Shown here one piece after another: positions 8,420 to 16,987 of a DNA stretch of 64,000 bases (positions within the stretch are counted from its first letter, which is position 1; the number at the start of each line of letters is the position of its first letter). This stretch comes from CAYJBH01 sp964370605 (GTDB taxonomy: Bacteria; Bacillota; Clostridia; Oscillospirales; Ruminococcaceae), in NCBI GenBank assembly GCA_964370605.1, contig CAYJJX010000006.1:48960-112959 (forward strand), read 5' to 3'. A program made the position numbers and the translations under genes. The notes under the pieces were generated by a model that was not told the origin of the DNA, did not search any database, and saw nothing but the letters and a program-made list of their open reading frames with translations.

Positions 8420-8641
8420 TTATATCGCTCCGTTAATCGTTTCCCAAATAGCTTCTACCGAATCCATATTTTCCGGTTCCAAATCTGACATATCCAGTTC
8501 ACAACTGAATTCATCGCTAAGCATATTTACTATTGTGATAATATCTAAAGAATCTAAGATACCATTTGATATAAGACCGGTTTCGTTCTCAAAATCTACA
8601 TCCGGTTTCACCTGTTTCAAAATTGCTACTAGTTTTTCCAT
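8420..8641 (-). CDS. Acyl carrier protein (first of two)
   Basis: A carrier of about 73 residues starting at the ATG at 8641, which has AGGAG 7 bases upstream; an earlier in-frame start at 8662 would overlap the GNAT gene. The attachment Ser lies in ILDSLDIIT and a short acidic helix follows. It is only distantly similar to the other carrier, so this is not a fresh duplication. Expected to be loaded by the adenylating enzyme or the FkbH-like protein. Confidence 0.9.
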   Translation of the reverse strand: MEKLVAILKQVKPDVDFENETGLISNGILDSLDIITIVNMLSDEFSCELDMSDLEPENMDSVEAIWETINGAI

Positions 8642-8651
8642 ATTTCCTCTC

Positions 8652-9476
8652 CTAATTATCAAACTGCATTATTATTTTACTGAAATTCTCTTTCGTCATA
8701 CCAAACAACCCATCTTCCCGCCCAGTTACCGAGTTCAACGGATTCGCATAATATACTATTTTAACATTTGCAGGCAATCTTTGCAATACATAGCCATAAA
8801 TATACATACAGGCACCAACACCTCTGACAGAAGGATCTACTGCCGAATAGTCTAACATACATACAGATTCACTCGGTCTCAAAGCAATAAAAAATGCTAC
8901 TACTCGTCCTTCTATACCGGTTACGTATACCTCACCTTTTTCTATCTGCTCTTCCAACTCCTCTCTATTCTGCAGTTCATACGCGAGTCTATCAAAATTG
9001 TCATATAGTAAATTGTAAACGCTGTCCAAATCATCGATAGTCGCTCGACGCACAGGTTCATCCCATATCGGCTCATCAGTGTATTCTCGACGAAACTTCA
9101 GAGTGTTACTGTTTCCAGTCCATTTCCCAAATGTAATATAGTGTGAAAAACCACACTGAGAAAGTTCTTCGCAAATTTTTTCCGGCTCACCGTCTTTCCC
9201 AATGATGTCAAGCATAATCGGGCGTTTATCACTTTCATCTAAATACTGTCCTATCGTTTTTAAAGCTGGTAGGTCCTTTGCAAAATAGTATACTTTTGTA
9301 CAAATGTCGGTTCGCTTTTTAAAGATGACTATGTCATCGCCAAAACATATTTTTACGCTTTCATCATCAACAAATTCATTCATCTTCTTTCCAAGCAAAA
9401 AGATGTTTGCCAACTTGCTGTTCTTTCGAATCAAATTAATCTTGTCAAAAGTTGCAATATCGGTCATTTTACTCAT
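8652..9476 (-). CDS. GNAT family acyltransferase
   Basis: A 274-residue protein. The C-terminal half (about 140-274) is a GNAT fold: VDPSVRGVGACMYIY near residue 217 is the acyl-CoA-binding loop. The N-terminal half (1-130) has no family I recognise. Start and previous stop overlap as TAATG, indicating translational coupling to the adenylating enzyme. It could acylate the activated unit or the final acceptor; the acyl donor could be CoA or a carrier. Confidence 0.78.
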   Translation of the reverse strand: MSKMTDIATFDKINLIRKNSKLANIFLLGKKMNEFVDDESVKICFGDDIVIFKKRTDICTKVYYFAKDLPALKTIGQYLDESDKRPIMLDIIGKDGEPEKICEELSQCGFSHYITFGKWTGNSNTLKFRREYTDEPIWDEPVRRATIDDLDSVYNLLYDNFDRLAYELQNREELEEQIEKGEVYVTGIEGRVVAFFIALRPSESVCMLDYSAVDPSVRGVGACMYIYGYVLQRLPANVKIVYYANPLNSVTGREDGLFGMTKENFSKIIMQFDN

Positions 9477-10990
9477 TATCCTTCTGTTATATACTGTTTT
9501 TTTAGTGCTACTCTATTGATTTTACCATTTGACGTCTGCGGTAGGCTTTCAAGCATTTCATATCTTTCTGGAATCATATAATCCGGAAGTTTTGCTGCAA
9601 GAGCAACTCTTAACTTATCACAATCAACGTCACCGACATAAAAACATGTTATCTGCAATCTTGAATCGTCATATAAACAGCATCCGTTTTCAATTCCAAG
9701 AACCGAAAGCAAGGCGGTTTCTATCTCACCCAGTTCAATCCTATAGCCTTTATGTTTAATCTGAAAATCTTTTCTTGAAAGATAAATTATTTCCGATCTT
9801 TCATTGTATTTCACTAGATCACCAGTCCTATATATTATCTCCCTGTACGTTGTATTCAAAGGATTTTGGACAAACACCTCACTTGTTTTTTCCAGATTAT
9901 TATAGTAACCAAAAGACAATGATGTTCCAACAACGCATAGCTCACCTATTTCGCCAGGTATAGGTTCTTTATCGTTATCGTCCAGCAAAATTATTCTCGT
10001 ATTCTCGCAGGCGAAACCAATGGGCAGACTGTCATCATCCTCGAATTCTCTATCTACAACATAATATGTGCAGACATCTGTTATCTCAGTTGGACCGTAC
10101 ATATTACAATATCTTGCTTTTGGAATAGCTCTACGCCACATATTTAACTGTTTGCAGGGCATTACTTCGCCACAAAAATAAATCCGCTTTAGGTGCTCCG
10201 GCACAAATTTTTCTAATATTCCGGAATTCGCAAGGCTAATCAAGGCGAACGGCACCCAAAAAATCGTATTTATCTGCTTTTCATTTAAAAACTTCACCAT
10301 CGTTTTCGGAAAAGAAAAACATCGTTGCGGAATAACATACATTGTTGATGCTTGCTTTAATGTTGTATATATATCAAGAATTGAATTGTCAAAATGAAAT
10401 GGCGCTTGATTACCAAAAATCGTGTCATGGTCAAGTTCTAAATTCTCGCACAACCATTCAGTATAATCTATCACACTCTTATGGCATATCGTAACACCTT
10501 TGGGGTCACCCGTAGATCCGCTTGTAAACAATACATACAATAAATCAGTATCGATGAAGTTTCGGCGCACTTCAGCAAGAGCCTTTTCATCTACCTTAGT
10601 ATTAACTATCTCCTCATATATAAGCAGATGGGCATTTTTTGATATTTCTTTTCCTGTATCAATATTTTTGCTATCACATATAACACAAGAAGGCTTGAGA
10701 TTATCAATTATCCTCTCAATTCTCTCAAGCGGCATTTTTTCGTCTATAGGTACATAAAAACAATTTGCATACGCAGTTCCTAAAAAAACCGGAAGACAGT
10801 TTGCCGTCTTCTCCATATACACCACAATCGGGAGTTTAACAGGACTGCACTCATTTATCTTAGTGCCAATCGCCTTTGCAAGCATTCTCGTTTCTTGAAA
10901 AGTTAACTCATTATTTTCATCTGCAAATGCTATCTTATTCGGATAAAGCTCTGCCGAGTTTTCAAGGTAGTCTAATACATTTATCTTCAA
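9476..10990 (-). CDS. AMP-forming adenylating enzyme (NRPS A-domain/DltA-like)
   Basis: A free-standing adenylation protein of 504 residues. Core motifs appear in order: LFTSGSTGDPKGV near residue 153, MYGPTEITD near 300, YRTGDLVKY near 390 and TSNGKINR with the catalytic Lys close to the C-terminus. It lacks its own carrier domain, so it would load one of the two small carriers in this operon. It overlaps the FkbH-like gene by 4 bases (ATGA). DltA plays this part for D-alanine in the dlt pathway, but the acid activated here cannot be deduced with confidence. Confidence 0.92.
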   Translation of the reverse strand: MKINVLDYLENSAELYPNKIAFADENNELTFQETRMLAKAIGTKINECSPVKLPIVVYMEKTANCLPVFLGTAYANCFYVPIDEKMPLERIERIIDNLKPSCVICDSKNIDTGKEISKNAHLLIYEEIVNTKVDEKALAEVRRNFIDTDLLYVLFTSGSTGDPKGVTICHKSVIDYTEWLCENLELDHDTIFGNQAPFHFDNSILDIYTTLKQASTMYVIPQRCFSFPKTMVKFLNEKQINTIFWVPFALISLANSGILEKFVPEHLKRIYFCGEVMPCKQLNMWRRAIPKARYCNMYGPTEITDVCTYYVVDREFEDDDSLPIGFACENTRIILLDDNDKEPIPGEIGELCVVGTSLSFGYYNNLEKTSEVFVQNPLNTTYREIIYRTGDLVKYNERSEIIYLSRKDFQIKHKGYRIELGEIETALLSVLGIENGCCLYDDSRLQITCFYVGDVDCDKLRVALAAKLPDYMIPERYEMLESLPQTSNGKINRVALKKQYITEG

Positions 10991-12726
10991 TTTCCAGCCC
11001 TCTCTACATATGTGGTGCGATCATAAAAATTTTCAACGTCCATAACAAATGTACCGTCAACAGCTTTTGAAAAACCTAACTTTCCATATATGTCTTTAAC
11101 CATACCATTTTTGGAGGTTGGAAGGTATTCTCCAATTACCACCCCCACCTCTAAACTTTTGGCAATTCGGTTAATTTCATTTATACAAAGTTCTTCAACA
11201 CTCCGATTAAGCACACGGCAGCTCATCAACCATGTATCAATAAATAATGCATCTCCTTGCTTTTTCAGTATCAAAACACTTACTAAACCGTGATCTCCAA
11301 ACTTATCTTTTAACGCAAAATATCGTGTTATATAATTATTATCACCTTTAATTTGCGTTATCTCATCTTCCGAATATCTCACTGTTCTTAAATTAAATTG
11401 ATTGGACCGCTGTGTTAGCTGTGATATTCGAGAAACATAAAAATCACTAAACTCTTCAATATCAGCCGACATTTCAAGTGACCGAAGGTATTCGCCATAA
11501 TTGTTAAACTGTTTTTGATACTCCACTCGCTTTGACTGCGCCAAATACAGATCAGTCCTGTTTTGGTCTTCATCCGAAACACTAAATGTGTCAAACAAAT
11601 TCAGCGAAACCAAATACGCCAAATATAACGCAGGGTCGTCCGGCAAATTCGGAACATTAATTTGGGGATGAAACGACTTTACCGAATCCCGCTCGAAAGG
11701 GTTGTCGTCAATAAACAGGATACTATCCATTCCGATATTCAATGTTTCTTGTATTCTTTTTATGTTTGTCGCTTTATCATCCCAATTTGCCACAAACATA
11801 GAAATGTCATCCAGCCCGAGAACCATATCCGGATGTTTTAAAAACACTTCTCGTGCGACATCGTCATTGTTTTTACTGCATACGGCAAGTATAATCCCTC
11901 TACTTTTTAGTTGTAGTAACCATTTTTGAAATGCTACAAAGATTGGACCGTTTCCTACTTCACCTAGCTCAATTCCGTTCAAGCCATCGTCACCGATAAC
12001 CCCACCCCACAGAGTGTTATCTAAATCCAACACCACACATTTTATCATTTTCCCATTCAATGCACCGATAAAATCAAGTGCTCTTGCTGAAATATGACAT
12101 ATCGCCTCAAGCGAAAAAGCCAACTTTGCGTAGTAGTACATTTTTGTATTGTGGAATCGCTCTTCTCCAAGTGTGTTTTTTATACCATCAACATCTATTA
12201 TATTTACATTTTTAAACTCGGCAGCGGCTTCACAAAGCAAATAGTTCAGCTTTCGCAGCTGAAATAAAAAAGAATTTGCATTTTTGTTCCCCAACGTTCC
12301 AAACACACCATCACTCATATATGCAAAATTAGTTTGCATAATATTGTACGTGCCTTTTTCTGCAATGCTGCTCCAATAATTCCTGATCGTATCCAGCTTG
12401 CTTTTGGCAAAAATGCTTTTTTCCTCAAAAGGAAGGCTACAAAAATCCTCATACAGTTTTTCTGTACACATTACGATGAGTATATGTTGTATATTTTTTT
12501 CATAAATACTTGAACTTGGATTTGCAATCTGCAACTCTATCTGATTATAAGCGGTATCTATTGCATCTACACAAATATTATTTGCCGATGCTAAGCCATT
12601 CATTGCTGTTACCAAATGCTGTGTCGCGCAGTCACCGATTACCGCCAACTTCTGAGTGACTAAATCATCAGGCCTATAACCGTTTGCCATTTTTTTTAGC
12701 TCATTAAATTTATATATCTTCTTCAT
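10987..12726 (-). CDS. FkbH-like protein (HAD-IIIC phosphatase family)
   Basis: First gene of the operon, about 579 residues from the ATG at 12726 (an upstream in-frame TTG at 12759 is less likely). The HAD core is LDLDNTLWGGVIGDDG near residue 230, with both catalytic Asp residues. The C-terminal part carries family segments such as RSNQFNLRTVRY, KFGDHGLVSV and SCRVLNRSVEELC. FkbH proteins dephosphorylate 1,3-bisphosphoglycerate and attach the glyceryl group to a carrier protein, as in methoxymalonyl-carrier and tetronate pathways. Next to two carrier proteins, a glyceryl-type unit is a reasonable prediction. Driven by the promoter at 12785-12813. Confidence 0.9.
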   Translation of the reverse strand: MKKIYKFNELKKMANGYRPDDLVTQKLAVIGDCATQHLVTAMNGLASANNICVDAIDTAYNQIELQIANPSSSIYEKNIQHILIVMCTEKLYEDFCSLPFEEKSIFAKSKLDTIRNYWSSIAEKGTYNIMQTNFAYMSDGVFGTLGNKNANSFLFQLRKLNYLLCEAAAEFKNVNIIDVDGIKNTLGEERFHNTKMYYYAKLAFSLEAICHISARALDFIGALNGKMIKCVVLDLDNTLWGGVIGDDGLNGIELGEVGNGPIFVAFQKWLLQLKSRGIILAVCSKNNDDVAREVFLKHPDMVLGLDDISMFVANWDDKATNIKRIQETLNIGMDSILFIDDNPFERDSVKSFHPQINVPNLPDDPALYLAYLVSLNLFDTFSVSDEDQNRTDLYLAQSKRVEYQKQFNNYGEYLRSLEMSADIEEFSDFYVSRISQLTQRSNQFNLRTVRYSEDEITQIKGDNNYITRYFALKDKFGDHGLVSVLILKKQGDALFIDTWLMSCRVLNRSVEELCINEINRIAKSLEVGVVIGEYLPTSKNGMVKDIYGKLGFSKAVDGTFVMDVENFYDRTTYVERAGN

Positions 12727-12784
12727 GCTCTCTCTCGAAACACTTACTTTAGCTGACAATTATTTTAATTATATAATCGTATTA

Positions 12785-12813
12785 ATTATACAATAAAACA
12801 CTGTAAAAGTCAA
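12785..12813 (-). promoter_or_regulatory. Sigma-A promoter of the acyl-modification operon
   Basis: On the minus strand TTGACT (12813-12808), 17-base spacer, TATAAT (12790-12785), about 60 bases before the FkbH-like gene. No other good promoter was noticed before 2478, so all eleven genes probably form one unit. Confidence 0.75.
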
Positions 12814-12878
12814 TCAAAATGCAGCTTTGAACAGATAGTTTACGTTCCTTCTCGTCGCCATCAAAGTTCAATTATTAC

Positions 12879-12906
12879 TTGACATTTTCATCTGTTATGT
12901 TATAAT
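12879..12906 (+). promoter_or_regulatory. Sigma-A promoter of a small RNA
   Basis: TTGACA (12879-12884), 16-base spacer, TATAAT (12901-12906); both boxes are perfect. It lies 307 bases before the mutS2-like gene and the transcript meets a terminator at 13120-13148 first. Confidence 0.75.
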
Positions 12907-12912
12907 ATCAGT

Positions 12913-13148
12913 GAAATATTTATTTGATGAGGAGTGTTTTTTGTTAATTGTAGCATAGTTTTGATTTCTGCCCTGAGCAAAAATCAAAATCTTTCAAACA
13001 TGGTTTAGTGCCGGGAAACGGGGCGAATCCGTTTACCTAGCATATTCATTTTGGACTGCATTTAATACATTACGCTTATCACAACAGTTTTTATGCTTTT
13101 TCGTAAAAGTATATCATTTGGTGTATAGGTGTGCTATGCGCCTTTTTT
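12913..13148 (+). ncRNA. Probable free-standing small RNA, possibly 6S-like
   Basis: A strong promoter and a good terminator enclose about 235 bases without a coding frame. Visible structure: a 9-bp stem TTTTGATTT/AAATCAAAA around CTGCCCTGAGCA, and an apical hairpin AAACGG/CCGTTT near 13015-13035. The loop segment GCCCTGAGC resembles a conserved stretch of 6S RNA, and the size is roughly right, but I could not trace the full 6S closing stem. A riboswitch with an attenuator is the alternative, though mutS2 genes are not known to use one. Confidence 0.5.
13120..13148 (+). terminator. Terminator of the small RNA
   Basis: GGTGTATAG (13120-13128) pairs with CTATGCGCC (13134-13142), including G-U pairs, followed by six T. 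Confidence 0.7.
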
Positions 13149-13212
13149 GTTGTCTGAAATATAAAACCAAATCCGAAAAGAACAAGGCATCCTGAAAGGA
13201 ATAATCATAAAT

Positions 13213-15141
13213 ATGTTAAAAACATTTGAAACTTTAGAATTCACAAACATCTTAAACAGCTTAAGTGAATTTGCACTATCGCAAAACGCCAAGGACAAAA
13301 TACTCGCACTCAGACCGTTTTTAAACGAACGGGACTGCAAAAAACAAATGAAGGACACGTCAGAAGCGAAGCTAATCATTGATTCAATCGGAAGTCCTCC
13401 CATCGCTTCCATGACCGAACTTGACAAAGTTCTTATGCTTGCGGAAAAAGGCTCAATGCTAACTCCGCAACAGCTGACATCGGTTGCAGCGTTTATCCAT
13501 TCCTGCAAAAGGATGACAAACTTTTTGAAAAAGGCCGAATCGTTAGAGGTCAACCTCGCATACTACGGGCTTTCTTTCGTCAACCTTGAAGACCTCGGCG
13601 AAATGATAGAGGGATCAATAGTAAATGAAAAGGTGGACAGTTCAGCCTCAAAAACGTTGCAGGACATCAGAAGAAAAATTGAAAATGCCAGTAGCTCGAT
13701 CAAGGCAAAACTAGACACTGTTCTGCGTAGCAAAAAAGCATATCTTTCCGATAATAACATCGTGGTTCGCAACGGTCGATATGCACTTCCGGTCAAAAAA
13801 GAATATGCGAGTCAGGTTTCCGGTTCGGTTATAGATACTTCCAATACCGGCGGAACCGTTTTCATCGAACCGTCCAGCGTTAGCAAAATCCAGTCTGAAA
13901 TAAACATTTTGTTGATCGAAGAGGATAACGAAGTCAGAAAAATCTTGTACACCCTCACAGCATTGGTGGACGAAAACATCTCGTCACTGAAAACCAATAT
14001 GGACTATATGGAAACTCTCGACTTCGTATTCGCAAAGGCAAAATATTCTTATCACCTTAAGGCAAACGAAGTTCCAATCAACACAAATCGAGTAATTAAA
14101 ATCATAAAAGGACGCCACCCTCTACTCAAACAGGAAAGTTGTATCCCACTCGATTTCACACTTGGGGAAAACTATCGGGGCGTCGTAGTTACCGGACCAA
14201 ACACAGGTGGGAAAACCGTCGCACTCAAGACGGTCGGGCTGTTATCTTTGATGGCACAGTGCGGACTTCATGTCCCAGCAGAAAAAGGCAGTACACTCAC
14301 AATGAATGCAAACATCCTTTGCGATATCGGCGATGGTCAGAGCATCTCAGAGAATTTGTCAACCTTTTCGGCACACATAACAAATATTGTCACTATCCTC
14401 AAAGAGGTGTCTCACGAAAGTCTGGTGCTTTTAGACGAGCTCGGCTCCGGTACCGATCCGGCAGAAGGCATGGGAATAGCGGTCGCCATTTTAGATGAGC
14501 TGCGAAAGAAAAACTGTCTCTTTTTAGCCACAACCCACTATCCCGAAATCAAAGACTATGCAAAAAATACGCCGGCGCTTATCAACGCGAGAATGGAGTT
14601 CGACAGAGAAAACTTGCGACCGCTATATAAACTACAGATCGGCGAAGCCGGCGAAAGTTGTGCTTTGTCGATAGCAAAGCGCCTCGGACTGCCGCAACAT
14701 CTTTTGGACAGGGCAAAAAAAGAAGCTTATTTCGATCATGGATCAACAGCAAGAGCAGAGCGCTTTACCGATGAGGTCGCTGACGAGATAAGCGGGCCAA
14801 AACAGGCAAGCAAAATAGTCAAAGACATTCCAAACAAAATCAACACGGTCAAGCATCTTTTTGAAATGGGCGACAGCGTCACCGTCTTAGCAGACAACAG
14901 TATCGGAATCGTCTACAAACCCGCCGACGAAAAGGGAAACTTGATAATTCAAGTCAAAGATGAAAAAATCGAAATAAACCATACCAAGGTTAAGCTCAAA
15001 ATCCGTGCATCGGAGCTCTACCCGCCTGATTATGATTTTTCTATAGTTTTTGACACGGTTTCTAACCGTAAGGCTCGTCATAAGATGACCAAGGGGCACA
15101 ATCCCGATCTTGTCATTACCTATGATAAATTTACAAAGTAA
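13213..15141 (+). CDS. Short MutS2-like ATPase lacking the Smr nuclease domain
   Basis: DNA- or ribosome-associated MutS-family ATPase of 642 residues. The Walker A motif GPNTGGKTV is near residue 326 and Walker B LVLLDELGSGTDP near 405. Classical MutS2 has about 785 residues with a long coiled coil, KOW-like segment and C-terminal Smr endonuclease. Here the coiled coil after the ATPase is nearly absent and the protein ends at YPPDYDFSIVFDTVSNRKARH... with no Smr domain. The ending looks intact, not broken, so this is probably a distinct clostridial MutS2-like subfamily. AAAGGA lies upstream of the ATG. Function (recombination control or ribosome rescue) is uncertain without Smr. Confidence 0.88.
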   Translation: MLKTFETLEFTNILNSLSEFALSQNAKDKILALRPFLNERDCKKQMKDTSEAKLIIDSIGSPPIASMTELDKVLMLAEKGSMLTPQQLTSVAAFIHSCKRMTNFLKKAESLEVNLAYYGLSFVNLEDLGEMIEGSIVNEKVDSSASKTLQDIRRKIENASSSIKAKLDTVLRSKKAYLSDNNIVVRNGRYALPVKKEYASQVSGSVIDTSNTGGTVFIEPSSVSKIQSEINILLIEEDNEVRKILYTLTALVDENISSLKTNMDYMETLDFVFAKAKYSYHLKANEVPINTNRVIKIIKGRHPLLKQESCIPLDFTLGENYRGVVVTGPNTGGKTVALKTVGLLSLMAQCGLHVPAEKGSTLTMNANILCDIGDGQSISENLSTFSAHITNIVTILKEVSHESLVLLDELGSGTDPAEGMGIAVAILDELRKKNCLFLATTHYPEIKDYAKNTPALINARMEFDRENLRPLYKLQIGEAGESCALSIAKRLGLPQHLLDRAKKEAYFDHGSTARAERFTDEVADEISGPKQASKIVKDIPNKINTVKHLFEMGDSVTVLADNSIGIVYKPADEKGNLIIQVKDEKIEINHTKVKLKIRASELYPPDYDFSIVFDTVSNRKARHKMTKGHNPDLVITYDKFTK

Positions 15142-15145
15142 CTAC

Positions 15146-15174
15146 TTGTAATGACCGTGGCTGTTTGATATAAT
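15146..15174 (+). promoter_or_regulatory. Candidate promoter for the 15.4-17.5 kb gene pair
   Basis: TTGTAA (15146-15151), 17-base spacer, TATAAT (15169-15174). A second TATAAT-like -10 with a weak -35 lies near 15219-15247. Either could serve the two downstream genes. Confidence 0.4.
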
Positions 15175-15366
15175 GATTCCATACAAACAATGTGCTGGCC
15201 ACATGTTTAAAAGACGCATTTACTTACCTACTGAAATGTGGTATAATACACTGACTAACTACTTTGATAAACAGCCAAAAAGCAACCAAGCAAAAAAATT
15301 TGTCTCGTTACTGTTTTATTTAGTAGCTGCACACAACTTAACACATCAAAAAGGATGGGTATAAAT

Positions 15367-16959
15367 ATGCGTTTGTTGGTCGACGAGGCCGTATTAAATA
15401 CTGTTTTTGTAAGGTTGAAGCTTGAATACGAGCTTGTGTTCTCTTCGACTGTAAATCAATATTCCTTCTACCACGCAGACGGCGGAAGCTTCTATCTGCA
15501 AAAATGCGAAACAGAGCAATCTACACCTGTCATCGTCGTCAGTATGGATGCCGAGAACCTTTGGAAACTCGATAAGTTCCAAAGTTGTTTTAAGTATGCA
15601 AAAAAATATATCTGCATCTGTGAAGATAGCGGTATCATTACGATAGACGGCAATCGCGAGGCGGAAAACTGCTGTTTTGCATATTTCCAAAGAACCGATG
15701 GTTGTTTCTTCGATAGTGCTCCAAGCAACACCCTCGACGATATCGTCGACTATAACGAAAAGAATCTTCAGCTGCCAAAATGTGATATTTATCTTTTGAT
15801 TCCCGGCAGGGTCATCGACGAGAACAATAACGACGGGTGGGAAAGCACCGATAGCTGTCCCGATGATCTTTTTTCCGTCTTTAAAGAAAACGTCGACTAC
15901 TGTGTCGAAATGGAGTATAGCTCTGAATTTTCCAAAACACTCATGCGCAAATGTTTTGGTAAGGTTCGCATTCAATTAGACGCCACCCACATGTCGGACA
16001 GGGTGTATTATCAAGATGCCATTGTCTGCGCCGTAAAGCATGTGACCGGATTTTGCGTGCTGGAAGTTTTTGTCTATAACTGCTGTGTCGGCGGCAACAA
16101 GTTGCTCAACTACTACTGCGGCGACATAATACAATATATCTTTGAAGGCAAGTCGCTGAACACTGCCGAACTGCTGCAACGTTGCGGAATAGCAAAATAT
16201 GGCCAACCGCGAAGCATGATATTCGCATATGGTGATGTTAGTGATACCGAAATAATCAATGCCCTTGCAAACGAAGAATTTCCTATGGGTAAAATAGGAG
16301 GTGATTTCGAACGCAAGGTTAAACACGAAAATATTGCGCAGTACGATACTGCAAGGGTTTATGTCTCGATCGTATCAATGATCGAAGTCTGCAAAACTAT
16401 CACCACCAGCGTGGAAGAAAGAATTTCATACCATGCCATCGAAATATTTTTTGTTGAACTTCTTTTGTTTCAAGACGCCGCTATCGACAAGGTATACATC
16501 GATCTTCGAAGCGACAACGCCCTCGACAGCGAAGAAAAGATAAACAAAGTTGCCGAAAAATATGAACAGATCAGCTTTGACATGGCACAGGCTTCGGCCT
16601 TTGCTAACTACGAACAGTTCAACTTCCCCACGGTGCGCATATCGGCGCGTAATGTCGTAAAGAATTTCGGCATCGAATATGTCTTTGAAAAATACGAGGC
16701 CAACAAAGAACTTCTCGCCTCCATGATACAATCTAACAAGCGCAAGATCGAAGCAAGGCAGGAAAAGATCAAAAACTATTTCCTCTTTCTCCTTTCTGCC
16801 ATCGCAACGGTCGGCACTATCGGCCAGATGATACATTCTATAATGCAGGACCTATCGGGCGGCGTTCAAAGCTATTCTGCGGCACTTGCAGTTGTGTTTT
16901 TTGCGTATTGCACCTACCGATTCTTGGTTCTGATCGGGAAGATTAAAAAGAAAAAGTAA
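15367..16959 (+). CDS. Cys-rich protein with C-terminal membrane hairpin, function unknown
   Basis: About 530 residues, no family recognised. The large N-terminal part (1-450) is soluble and acidic with many cysteines. A charged helix (NKRKIEARQEKIKN) leads into two hydrophobic segments near the C-terminus separated by a short loop, ending in a Lys-rich tail; the layout recalls CorA-like two-helix membrane ends. The ATG at 15367 is used; an ATG at 15355 sits directly on the AAAGG site. The next gene, a C39-like peptidase, begins 28 bases downstream, so the two are likely co-transcribed. It could be a membrane-bound receptor or effector working with that peptidase, which is only an inference from linkage. 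Confidence 0.7.
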   Translation: MRLLVDEAVLNTVFVRLKLEYELVFSSTVNQYSFYHADGGSFYLQKCETEQSTPVIVVSMDAENLWKLDKFQSCFKYAKKYICICEDSGIITIDGNREAENCCFAYFQRTDGCFFDSAPSNTLDDIVDYNEKNLQLPKCDIYLLIPGRVIDENNNDGWESTDSCPDDLFSVFKENVDYCVEMEYSSEFSKTLMRKCFGKVRIQLDATHMSDRVYYQDAIVCAVKHVTGFCVLEVFVYNCCVGGNKLLNYYCGDIIQYIFEGKSLNTAELLQRCGIAKYGQPRSMIFAYGDVSDTEIINALANEEFPMGKIGGDFERKVKHENIAQYDTARVYVSIVSMIEVCKTITTSVEERISYHAIEIFFVELLLFQDAAIDKVYIDLRSDNALDSEEKINKVAEKYEQISFDMAQASAFANYEQFNFPTVRISARNVVKNFGIEYVFEKYEANKELLASMIQSNKRKIEARQEKIKNYFLFLLSAIATVGTIGQMIHSIMQDLSGGVQSYSAALAVVFFAYCTYRFLVLIGKIKKKK

Positions 16960-16987
16960 AAAATTCATTATATTGAAGGGAGCACAT

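Noticed and set aside
12913..13148. Riboswitch controlling the mutS2-like gene
   Set aside because: No known aptamer core recognised, and the terminator fits a free-standing RNA better.
15173..15364. 63-codon frame before the unknown membrane protein
   Set aside because: It overlaps probable promoter elements and has no ribosome binding site.
15394..15975. 193-codon frame on the minus strand
   Set aside because: Mirror image of the plus-strand gene at 15367-16959, without its own start signals.
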